A stretch of DNA of 64,000 bases from Rhodanobacteraceae bacterium (GTDB taxonomy: Bacteria; Pseudomonadota; Gammaproteobacteria; Xanthomonadales; Ahniellaceae), in NCBI GenBank assembly GCA_016708465.1, contig JADJFT010000007.1:12501-76500 (forward strand), given 5' to 3'. The first letter of the stretch is position 1. Each line of letters opens with the position of its first letter. Position numbers and translations under genes: made by a program. Positions 30,766-39,439 of this stretch are shown here, piece after piece. The notes beneath the pieces were generated by a model that saw only the letters and a program-made list of their open reading frames with translations, had not been told where the DNA came from and did no database searches.

Positions 30766-30781
30766 TCACAACATATAGTGG
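30766..30781. promoter_or_regulatory. NrdR-box-like operator upstream of nrdJa
   Basis: The 16 bases tcacaacatatagtgg match the NrdR consensus (aCaCwAtATaTwGtgt) at about 13 positions and are nearly palindromic. NrdR represses ribonucleotide reductase genes when dATP is high. NrdR normally binds two boxes about 31-33 bases apart; I did not find a good second one. A 7-bp inverted repeat (30797-30814, arm aacccaa) lies just downstream. Confidence 0.6.
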
Positions 30782-30980
30782 TGAGGAGCCTTCATGAACC
30801 CAACCAATTGGGTTTGCCATGAGGTTGGACGAGTTGGTGCCGCAGGGTGCCAAGGCCTCGCTGCAACTCTCGGAATCCGTCTTTGATGAGAAACGATGGG
30901 CAGCGCTGCTGCACTGTCGCGGGCGGTATCCGGGTCGTGGCTGGTGGGGATGACGACACCTTGAGGGAGGAAACAACGGA

Positions 30981-33129
30981 ATGAGTTCGGTACGCCTTGA
31001 AGCTGTAGCCCGCGAAACGGTGGAAATTCCGCTGCAGCCGGCTTCGTTCGACATTTGGGATAAGAAATACCGCCTGACGAGCAAGCGCGGCGACGCTGTC
31101 GATGAAACCATTGACGATACCTACAAGCGAGTTGCCAAGGCACTCTCGGAAACCGAGCAATCTGCTGAAAAGCAAAAATACTGGTACGAGCGTTTCCTGT
31201 GGGCGTTGCGTCGCGGAGCAATTCCGGCTGGGCGCATCACTTCGAATGCCGGCGCCTTGGAGCACAAGCCGGCGACCAGCACGATCAACTGCACCGTGTC
31301 CGGCATCATCACCGATTCGATGGATGACATCCTCGGCAAGGTTCACGAGGCCGGCCTGACGTTGAAGGCCGGTTGCGGCATCGGCTACGAATTCTCGACG
31401 TTGCGCCCGAAAGGTGCGTTCGTTGCCGGAGCTGGCGCATACACCTCGGGTCCGATGTCGTTCATGGATATCTACGACAAGATGTGTTTCACCGTGTCCT
31501 CGGCCGGAGGTCGTCGGGGCGCACAGATGGGCACCTTCGACGTCTCGCACCCGGACGTGAAGGATTTCATCCGCGCCAAGCGCGAAGACGGGCGCTTGCG
31601 CCAATTCAACCTGAGCCTGCTGATCACCGACGAGTTCATGGATGCTGTCGCCGCCGATGGCGACTGGCCGCTGGTATTCCCGGTGCACGTCAAGGAACAG
31701 AACGAAGTCGATCTCGGCGATGCCACCCAAGTGGTTTGGCGCGATTGGCCGACCAAGCAGAACTATGTCTCGCGCGATGATGGTTTGGTCGCGTGCAAGA
31801 TTTATGGCCACATCCGTGCGCAGCACCTGTGGGACATGATCATGGTCTCGACTTACGATTTCGCCGAGCCCGGGTTCATTCTCATCGACCGGGTCAACGA
31901 GATGAACAACAACTGGTGGTGCGAGACGATCAGCGCAACCAATCCCTGCGGCGAACAGCCGCTGCCGCCGTACGGTTCGTGCCTGCTCGGGTCGGTCAAC
32001 CTGACCAAGTTTGTGCGTGATCCGTTCACCGCGAAGGCGCGTTTCGACTTTGAGGAATACAAAGAAGTCGTACGCGTATTCACGCGCATGCTCGACAACG
32101 TTGTCGAGATCAATGGCCTGCCGCTGGAACAGCAGCGCCACGAGATCACCAGCAAGCGCCGCCACGGCATGGGCTTTCCTTGGCCTTGGTTCGACCTTGA
32201 CCATGCTGCGCTTGGCTTATGGATCGAAAGAATCCTGCAAGTTCACGGAGGATGTTTCGCGCGATATGGCCGTGGCTGGCTGGGAAGTCGCGTTGACGCT
32301 GGCCGAAGAGAAAGGCCCGGCGCCGATCATGGAGCAAGACTTCACCGTCACTGGCGAGATGTTGCGCAAGCGCCCGGAGATGATCCGCGACGGCATCAAG
32401 ATCGGCGATGTGCTCAAGGGTCGCGTGCTGCACGCGAAATATTCGCGCTACATGCAACGCGTTGCCTCGGTGGCGCCGGAACTGGTCGCGAAGCTGGTCG
32501 ATACCGGTGCGCGTTTCACCCACCACAGTTCGATTGCCCCGACCGGCACGATTTCGCTCTCGCTTGCGAACAATGCCAGCAATGGCATCGAGCCAAGCTT
32601 CGCCCACCACTACAGCCGCAACGTGATCCGCGAAGGTAAGAAGTCAAAGGAAAAGATCGAGGTCTATTCCTTTGAGTTGCTCGCGTATCGCACCTTGGTA
32701 AATGCCAAGGCGATGCCCTACGCGACCGATGCCGACGCCAAGTTGCCGGAATACTTCGTTTCTGCCGACGACATCACGCCGAAGGCGCATGTCGACATCC
32801 AAGCGGCGTCGCAGATCTGGGTCGACTCGTCGATTTCGAAGACGGCGAACGTGCCGACTGACTACGACTATGAAGACTTCAAAGACATCTATCGCTACGC
32901 CTACGAAAAAGGCTTGAAGGGATGCACAACTTTCCGCTTCAATCCCGCCGCGTTCCAGGGCGTGCTGGTGAAAGAACAAGATCTCGAGAACACGACGTAC
33001 CGCTTCGAACTTGAAGATGGTTCGCTGGTCGAGGCCAAGAGCAACGAAGAAATCGAATACGACGGCGAACTCCACACTGCCGCCAATCTCTTCGATGCGC
33101 TGAAAGAGGGTTACTACGGAAAATTCTGA
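30981..33129 (+). CDS. nrdJa: Class II (B12-dependent) ribonucleotide reductase large part, NrdJa (frameshifted)
   Basis: Adenosylcobalamin-dependent reduction of ribonucleotides for DNA synthesis, independent of oxygen. Active-site features: SNAGALEHKPATSTINCTVSG with a redox Cys, the NPCGEQPLPPYGSCLLGSVNL radical/active-site motif, and SSIAPTGTISLSLANNASNG with ISKTANVPTDY near the end. A one-base break near 32175-32182 splits the protein (HGMGF, then LGLGSTLTMLRLAYGS in the next frame). It lacks the C-terminal TSCPD and Cys region, which is encoded separately in nrdJb. ATG at 30981 has ggagg ten bases upstream. Essential role suggests the break is a sequencing error. Confidence 0.92.
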
Positions 33130-33345
33130 TCGACGCGTCCGAATCCTTGCGGATGTTGCGTTAGATCAAAGTGTGTGTCGGTGCAAACGCCGACGATGCA
33201 GCGGGCCATGGATGGCGCGTTTGGCCGAGCGTGGCGACACGATCGGCCTTTCGGCCGTCCGGGTAACCGGCGGTTGCGGTGGCGGGACTGGATGCCGACC
33301 ACTGACCACAACAAAATCAACTGAAGCAGCTGGAGGGTTCGTCCC

Positions 33346-33837
33346 ATGAGTAATGATTCGATGATGTCCAATATGGCCGATGCAATGGCCGGTGCCAAAG
33401 ACGCCGTGGTTGAGAAGGCCGGCGATGCGATGGCGGGTGCGAAGAAGGTCGTAGCCAAGGCCAAGAAAGCCGTCGCCAAGAAGGCCGACGCTGCGAAGAA
33501 GGCAGTGAAGAAGGTCGTCGCGAAAGCGAAGAAGGCCGCCGCTCCGAAGAAGGCCGCGAAGAAGGCTGCAAAGCCTGCTGCGAAGAAGGCCGCTCCGAAG
33601 AAGGCCGCCAAGAAGGCTGCAAAGCCTGCTGCGAAGAAGGCCGCTCCGAAGAAAGCCGCGAAGAAGGCTGCAAAGCCTGCTGCGAAGAAGGCCGCTCCGA
33701 AGAAAGCCGCCAAGAAGGCCGCAAAGCCGGCCGCGAAGAAAGTGGTGAAGAAGGCCGCTCCGAAGAAGGCAGCGAAGCCGGCAGCAAAGAAAGCTGCTCC
33801 GAAGAAAGCTGCCAAGAAGGCCGCAAAGAAGAAGTAA
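33346..33837 (+). CDS. Lys/Ala-rich histone H1-like repeat protein
   Basis: A 163-residue, extremely basic protein. The first ~35 residues (MSNDSMMSNMADAMAGAKDA...) are not repetitive; the rest is Lys/Ala/Pro repeats. The main unit, APKKAAKKAAKPAAKKA (17 residues, 51 bases), occurs about four times and then in shortened forms. Such tails resemble histone H1 and bacterial AlgP/Hc1-like DNA-binding proteins, so nucleoid binding is inferred. A tggaggg ribosome site precedes ATG at 33346. It lies between nrdJa and nrdJb in the same direction and ends at a terminator-like hairpin. Confidence 0.85.
   Translation: MSNDSMMSNMADAMAGAKDAVVEKAGDAMAGAKKVVAKAKKAVAKKADAAKKAVKKVVAKAKKAAAPKKAAKKAAKPAAKKAAPKKAAKKAAKPAAKKAAPKKAAKKAAKPAAKKAAPKKAAKKAAKPAAKKVVKKAAPKKAAKPAAKKAAPKKAAKKAAKKK
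33540..33830 (+). repeat. 51-bp tandem coding repeats in the histone-like gene
   Basis: Nearly identical 51-base units, built from gctccgaagaaggccgc, gaagaaggctgcaaagcctg and ctgcgaagaaggcc parts, run in tandem. Neighbouring copies differ mostly at third positions (gcc/gcg, aag/aaa). Slippage could change copy number in multiples of 17 residues without breaking the frame. Confidence 0.85.
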
Positions 33838-33838
33838 T

Positions 33839-33868
33839 CGCACGGGCGATGTATTCGCCCTGCGTTTT
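33839..33868 (+). terminator. Hairpin with T tract after the histone-like gene
   Basis: The sequence cgcacgggcga-tgtat-tcgccctgcg pairs with one bulged C, followed by four T (33865-33868). It begins at the stop codon of the histone-like gene and could separate its transcript from nrdJb. Confidence 0.6.
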
Positions 33869-33997
33869 GGCGGTCCAGCGGGCGCTGAATTTTAGGCGCT
33901 CCGCGATTGAGGGCCGAGGTCTCGCACACGCCGGGTCAGCGGGTGTTTGAGGCGCGTCCACCGGTGATTGCGCTTGCGCAATACCGATCCGGACATC

Positions 33998-34023
33998 CTC
34001 CTGCGCATGACCATGCGCAGGAG
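33998..34023. other. Perfect 11-bp hairpin in the nrdJb leader
   Basis: Arms ctcctgcgcat (33998-34008) and atgcgcaggag (34013-34023) pair perfectly around the loop gacc, followed by cctcttt. It lies 110 bases before the nrdJb start. It could be an attenuator, RNA-stability element or protein site. Not a strong intrinsic terminator because the T tract is short. The remaining 33869-34132 interval shows no convincing gene. Confidence 0.5.
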
Positions 34024-34132
34024 CCTCTTTCCACGAACGTCGTACGGTGAAGCACCGCGCGACGTTGGCGCTTCGGCGTATTTTTCGACAACCATGCAGC
34101 GTGACAACGCGCTAGATCGGACGGGAACAGCA

Positions 34133-34885
34133 ATGGCGATCAAGATCGGCAAAAAGATCAAGGGCTATACCGTGTTACGTGCAGACGACAAGGCCAGAGC
34201 CCTTCTCGAACCCGCGACGAGCAAGTCTGCTGAAGCGGTTGCCATGCCGAAGTCCGCCGAAGTCATCCAGATGACTGAGCAGGTCGAGCGTCCGGAAGTG
34301 CTGATCGGTTCGACCTACAAGGTCAAGTCACCGCTGTTCGAGCACGCGCTGTACGTCACGCTCAACGACATCGTGTTGAATCAAGGCACCGAACACGAGT
34401 TGCGGCGTCCATTCGAGGTGTTCATCAACTCGAAGAATATGGACCACTTCCAGTGGATCGTGGCACTCACGCGCATCATGAGTGCGGTGTTCCGCAAGGG
34501 TGGCGATGTCACCTTTCTGGTCGAAGAAATGAAGGCGGTATTCGATCCGCGTGGTGGTTACTTCAAGGCCGGCGGCGTCTACATGCCTTCGATCGTCGCC
34601 GAGATCGGCACAGTGGTTGAAGCACATCTCAAGTCCATCGGCCTGATCCACGATCCGGAGATGAGTGCGGAAGCACGCAAGCTCATTGCCGATAAGCGCG
34701 CACAGTACGAGTCGCGTTCAAAAAAAAACACTGACGTAGTTGCGCAAGCGCCTTCAGTGCCAGCCGACATGGCCGAGAAATTTCCATCCAGCGCGACCAT
34801 GTGCCACAGGTGCAATACCAAGGCCACCATCATCATGGATGGTTGCGCCACGTGCTTGAATTGCGGCTACTCAAAATGCGGCTGA
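34133..34885 (+). CDS. nrdJb: Class II ribonucleotide reductase C-terminal part, NrdJb (TSCPD)
   Basis: A 250-residue protein with the TSCPD domain (LNDIVLNQGTEHELRRPFE, then MDHFQWIVALTRIMSAVFRKG) and a C-terminal cysteine cluster, CHRCNTK ... CATCLNCGYSKCG. In Pseudomonas and Xanthomonas relatives the class II reductase is split this way: NrdJa holds the catalytic barrel and NrdJb supplies the C-terminal part with redox cysteines. ATG at 34133 gives the family start MAIKIGKKIKGYTVL; an open frame back to 33968 exists but runs through the leader hairpin and is not used. Its separation from nrdJa by the histone-like gene is unusual. Confidence 0.88.
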   Translation: MAIKIGKKIKGYTVLRADDKARALLEPATSKSAEAVAMPKSAEVIQMTEQVERPEVLIGSTYKVKSPLFEHALYVTLNDIVLNQGTEHELRRPFEVFINSKNMDHFQWIVALTRIMSAVFRKGGDVTFLVEEMKAVFDPRGGYFKAGGVYMPSIVAEIGTVVEAHLKSIGLIHDPEMSAEARKLIADKRAQYESRSKKNTDVVAQAPSVPADMAEKFPSSATMCHRCNTKATIIMDGCATCLNCGYSKCG

Positions 34886-35044
34886 GCATCTGATCTGCCG
34901 CGCGCTGCGCGCACAAGGCGCGGTGCTGACCTGCTGGCCGACAAGGCAAGGTGAGAAGGCACGGCTGAAGCAGCTCTTGGCCGAGCGTTCACCACTAAAG
35001 TTCGCTCCTGCGACGGCGGGCTTTCGCGGGTTTGACGGTCCGCG

Positions 35045-35070
35045 ATTGCCTCCTGAAATCATGAGGCAAT
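35045..35070. terminator. Weak bidirectional terminator between convergent genes
   Basis: An 8-bp inverted repeat (attgcctc at 35045-35052, gaggcaat at 35063-35070) with a ten-base loop between the convergent nrdJb and lipoprotein genes. No clear T tract. Placement is the main support. Confidence 0.3.
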
Positions 35071-35099
35071 CCGGACTTTCAGCAGGTTCGACTAGATGA

Positions 35100-38000
35100 T
35101 TACTCGAAACCGTTCTTGAAGATATCCACCACCAATGCCGCCGGGGTGACGCTCAAGGCGTTCGAAACCGCACTGCTTCCAGCGCTGTTGCGTGCAGTCA
35201 CAGTACAAATGTAGGTATTGCCGTTGCTCAGACCGGTGATGGTGATCGGACTGCCCGCCGCCGTCGCCGTGATCGGACCGGGGGTGCAGCTCGCCGTGTA
35301 GTCAATGATCGCCGAACCACCATTGCTCACCGGTGCGGCGAACGTTGCCTGTGCCGTGGTGTTGCCGGGCGTCAACGTCGTCAACGTCGGTGCGCCGGGC
35401 ACGATCGCCGCAATCGTGATACTGAAGCTTTGATCGACATTGCCGGCCGAATTGCTGGCGCGCACGCTACCGGTGTAGGTACCTGCAAGCGTGGGCGTTC
35501 CCGAAAGCGTGGCACCCGACAACGTTAAGCCCGAAGGAAAGCTGCCGGTCTGCAACGCAAAGGTTGGTGCAGGCGATCCGCTCGCGGTGTAGGTATGCGA
35601 ATACGCCGAACCGAAGGTGCCGCCAGCCGGTGCCGCGCTGGTGAAGACGGGCGGTGTTCCCACCGGCGCGACCGGCAGGGTAACCAAGTCGATCCAGGCG
35701 GCGTCCGACAGGGAGCTGACGATATCGTCCTTTTCGTAGGACCAAGTGATCGTGTGCGCGCCGGCCGTGATGGGCACCGTGTACAAGGTCCAAGCCGAAT
35801 CGCCTTATACGCCGGGATTCACCGACTGACTACATGTATTGCCGATGCTCTGAAGTGTGCCGTCGATCAGGAACTTGAAGCAGTCGTAGCTGGCCTCCGA
35901 CGACACTCGGGCATAGAACGTGACATTGCCAGCGACGAAAGTATTCGTCGTCTCGATGCGCGCATTGGTGCTATTCAGCCCGGCATTGTTCGACTTCAGA
36001 CTGCAGGCACCTTCCTGCACGCTGTCCGTCGCGACGATCCAAGGCTGACTTCCAGCCGAGGTGGAGTAGCCCGCGGGGAAGGTACAGCCGGGCGGAAATA
36101 TGCCGGGATCCTGCAAGGTCACCGTGTGCGTGCTGGTGCCGAGCGTGGCACCGCCGGTCGCTGTCGCAAGGGTCACGGTAAAAGTTTCATCCGACTCGGC
36201 GCTGCCATCAGCGTTGGTGGTGACCATGATGTTCTTCGGGCTTGCATCACCTGCAGCCCAATTGAGAGTGCCGCTGGTGGCGATGTAATCGCCGGGCGCA
36301 ATCGCGCTGCCGTTATTGGTCTGATACGAAACCGATACCGCGCCATCACTGCCGCTGCTGCGGTTGACCTGAACCTGCGCGATTGCACCCTCGACCACCG
36401 ATTGGCTGGCCTGTGCAAAACCCAAGTTTCCGGGACCGGACGCCAGACTCAGCCTGAACGCACCGCGACCATGGGTGAATGCGAACAGTTGCGCTGAATT
36501 GCCGCTGCCGATGATCTGCAACCATTCGGTCGAGACATTCGGGAAGCTGGTGATTTCGGCTGCCCAATTGGCGCCGCCATCCAGCGTTACGAACACGCCG
36601 ATGTCGGTACCGACGTAAACCCGATTGGCATCATTGGGATGCACCACGATGCCGAGCGCCGGAACATCGGGCAAGGCGCCCCGCCGCTACCGCTGGCACT
36701 GGTCCAGCTCGCGCCACCGTCGATGCTCTTGAGCACGTGCGGCTGACCATAGGTAGCAATGGACGCGTAGGCGATGCTGTTGTTGCTTGGGGCGAACGCC
36801 AACGCGGCGACGTAGCCATTGACGGCCGTGGATGTCCATGCGGTCGCCGTGGTGTCGGTGGTCGCCGTCGTGGTGCGATGAATGCGGTTAGTGCTGAAAT
36901 TACCCGCCATCAGCACCAGATCGCTATTACCCGGCGCGATGGCGATGGCGGTGACTTCGTCATTGCCAGAGTTCAGTAGAGTCGAAGCGCCCACCCAACT
37001 GCCCGCGCCATTGTCGGTGCGCCAGGCACGTGTTCCGCCAAACCAGAGCCGCTGATTGTTGTTCGGGTCCATTGCAAAGGGCGGGATGAATACACTGCCC
37101 TCGCTGGCGTTGATGCCGGAGATCGCGCTGTTGAAAGGGGAATTGCCGGTTGTGGTCTTGCGGATATCCACATACTGGCAACTGGCATAGGCTTCATTGG
37201 TATTGGCGGGATTGACCGCGGTGTAGCCACCATCACCGCAAGTCAGATAACTCCAAGCATTAGCGCCACCGCCATCGGTGCCACGCACCACGCCATTGTC
37301 CTGCGCGCCGGCAAAATAGCTGGTGCCATTCGGGTACGCGGTGCCGTGATAGAACTGGGTCACGGCATAGTTGCTGTTGCGCGAACTCCAACTGACCACG
37401 GGGTTTGCCGGGCTGCAATTGCTACCGGTAGATGCTGGCAACATCGCGACGGCAGCGCGCGCATTGGTGGTTCGATAGATGCCGCCATCCTGACCATTGA
37501 ACACAATCTGGTTAGTCACACCGTCGTATTGCGGGTGAAAAGTAATCAGATGATGATCGGGATGAATGCTGTCGCCGCGCCCCCAGTTGAAGCCACCATC
37601 GGCCGACCGGAACAGGTTCACGCCACCCACCCACACGTAATTGGAATCAGCGGGATCGATCGACACCGCGATGTCATACCAGCCCTGGCCAATCCCCAGG
37701 CCCAAAGTCGAACAGTTGAAATAGCCCGAAAGCAACATCGTGTTGCCCCAGTGTGGATCACTGTTGCGGACGGTGGCTACCCACGTGGCGCCGCCGTCAT
37801 CGGAACGGAAGAACGCATGCAACTGGTTCTGGTAGTCGCCACCGACGCTACCACTGCGATCGAAACCTGGAACTAGGCTGGTGGAAATCGCATAGGCACG
37901 GTTACCGCGAATCGCCACCGCTGTGCGACCCATCGCGTCAACATCCAACGGATCGGTGCCGAGTGTCTGCGTCCACGTGCTGGCATTGACGCTGCGCAAT

Positions 38001-38855
38001 ACCTTGCCCTGCGAGAAATTTCCGCAGCCTGCCAACCAGGTATCGGTGCCGCTGATGGTGGTCACGCTCAAATCAAGGCAACGCACTTCGCTCGATGTCT
38101 GCGTGAAGCTGGTGCCCCCATTGATGCTGGTGAAAATGCCGTTGTTGGTGGCTGCGACGACGACCAAGCTGTTCGAAGGCGCGACGTGCAGGTCATTGAC
38201 GTAGTGGAAATTGCTGCCGGTGGTTGCGGCCAGCCGCGTCCAGGTCGCACCGGCATCTATTGATTTGAAGATACCCGCACCACGCAACGCATCGATATTA
38301 AAGCTGCCCTCACCGGTTCCTGCATAAAGCACAGCCGGATTCGCTGGGTCCATTGCCAGGGAAACCACCGCGATATTCGCCATGGTGTCGCTGACCGGCG
38401 CCCAACTGGCTCCGCCATTGATGCTTTCCAAACGCCACCACCGACGCCCCGGCATACATGATGTCGGGCGTCACCGGATCAATCACGATGGCGCGGGTGC
38501 GGCCGCCGACATTGCCCGGGCCGAGTTCTGACCAAGCGGCGAGCACCGCATCCGGGGCGCGCTGAGCGACATCGGCACTGTTGTTGAAAGTTTGCTCCAG
38601 CGACGACGAGTACTGCGTCATCGACTTCATTTGTTCGTAGCCCTGCAGCAACCGTTCCACCGGAATGGATTTCATGTCGGGTGCCAGTCGCTTGCGCATA
38701 TAAAACTCGGCCGCTTCGCCGGGTTCATCGTGACGCACCTGCTTGTTCGTTGGGTTGCCAGCACTCGCCAGATCCGTTCGATCGCTCGTCCCCGCGCAAG
38801 CACTGAGCAGAATCGCGAACAGGGTCACGCCCCAGAAATTCCCGGCTGTCTTCAT
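35100..38855 (-). CDS. Secreted beta-propeller lipoprotein with Calx-beta, Ig-like and FN3 domains (broken)
   Basis: About 1,250 residues if repaired. It opens MKTAGNFWGVTLFAILLSACAG with a lipobox (LSAC). A long BNR/sortilin-like beta-propeller follows, with repeats ending in INGGASW, SIDAGATW, SDDGGATW and SADGGFNW. Then come a Calx-beta domain (SVVEGAIAQVQVNRSSGSDGA ... DETFTVTLATATGGATLG), a carbohydrate-binding-like beta domain (FKFLIDG ... TITWSYEKDD), an Ig-like domain and a fibronectin type III domain. Frame breaks lie near 38440-38447 and 36675-36682, and an in-frame TAA interrupts at 35805-35807. The tail ends IFKNGFE. Function unknown; surface adhesion or sugar binding is guesswork. 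Confidence 0.78.
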
Positions 38856-39068
38856 CACTGGCCTTCCCCCATCAAAACAATTGGTCGCGCTGCGCCAGAG
38901 TTGAACGAATTCCGGTCTGCACGACATCACGAAACATGGCCCGCAAACCCCATTGCGGCGTCAGCGTCACCTTAAAGGGTAGGAAATCCAAAGCCACCTT
39001 TTGGGCAGTGTACGCGGAGGATTGACTCGGTCAAGGCGCGCGACGCGAAGGGCCGCCGACCGGCCGGA

Positions 39069-39314
39069 CTACTGGGCGCCCTTGGCGACCAGGAAGTCGA
39101 CCAGCGTCTGGTTCTTCTTGCGTCTTGCGGCTTCGACGACGCTGACTACGCCATAGTAGTGGCTGCCCGCCAGCACGCGACCGCCAAAGACCTGCGGTAC
39201 ATCGCGATGTAAGCGCGCGGCCGCGCTCGGCCAGGCATGGAACTCATCGCGGTTTGCGGCGAGCACGAGTCGATAACGGGGACGCTGGTTCAGCGCGAAG
39301 GCGATCAGGCACAT
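39069..39314 (-). pseudogene. Truncated NRDE (TANGO2-like) fragment with ankyrin-like tail
   Basis: Starts MCLIAFALNQRPRYRLVLAANRDEFHAWPSAA, the diagnostic N-terminus of NRDE/TANGO2 proteins, with the catalytic-type Cys2 and the NRDE motif. After about 47 residues the family sequence stops. The last ~33 residues (GVVSVVEAARRKKNQTLVDFLVAKGAQ) resemble the end of an ankyrin-repeat protein. Normal NRDE proteins are about 250 residues, so this 81-residue product is a remnant or fusion. ATG at 39314 is chosen because the family starts MCLIAF. Confidence 0.65.
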
Positions 39315-39439
39315 ATGCGGTGCAGCGGGACAATCCGCGGGTATGCGTCTATAAACGCGGGGGGATCTGAACCATGGCGCGGCCAGAACGTGGCGCAAGC
39401 CCGTGCCAGCCAACTCACGCGCAACCAAGGGACATCAAA

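Noticed and set aside
30600..30980. Cobalamin riboswitch ahead of the B12-dependent reductase
   Set aside because: No B12-box-like sequence or matching stem set could be found in the leader; the NrdR-like box explains the region better.
30792..32204. 470-residue open frame on the minus strand
   Set aside because: It is antisense to nrdJa, whose protein motifs are unmistakable; the open frame results from GC-rich codon use.
33540..33830. CRISPR-like array
   Set aside because: The units are contiguous 51-base tandem repeats inside a coding frame with no unique spacers.
33114..33929. Minus-strand repetitive Phe/Ala/Gly protein (FAAFFGAAFF repeats)
   Set aside because: It is the mirror of the Lys/Ala repeat gene in the opposite strand. 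The plus-strand gene has a ribosome site and a terminator; the minus-strand frame has neither.
37346..37876. 176-residue plus-strand open frame
   Set aside because: Antisense to the beta-propeller domain, with no motif or ribosome site.
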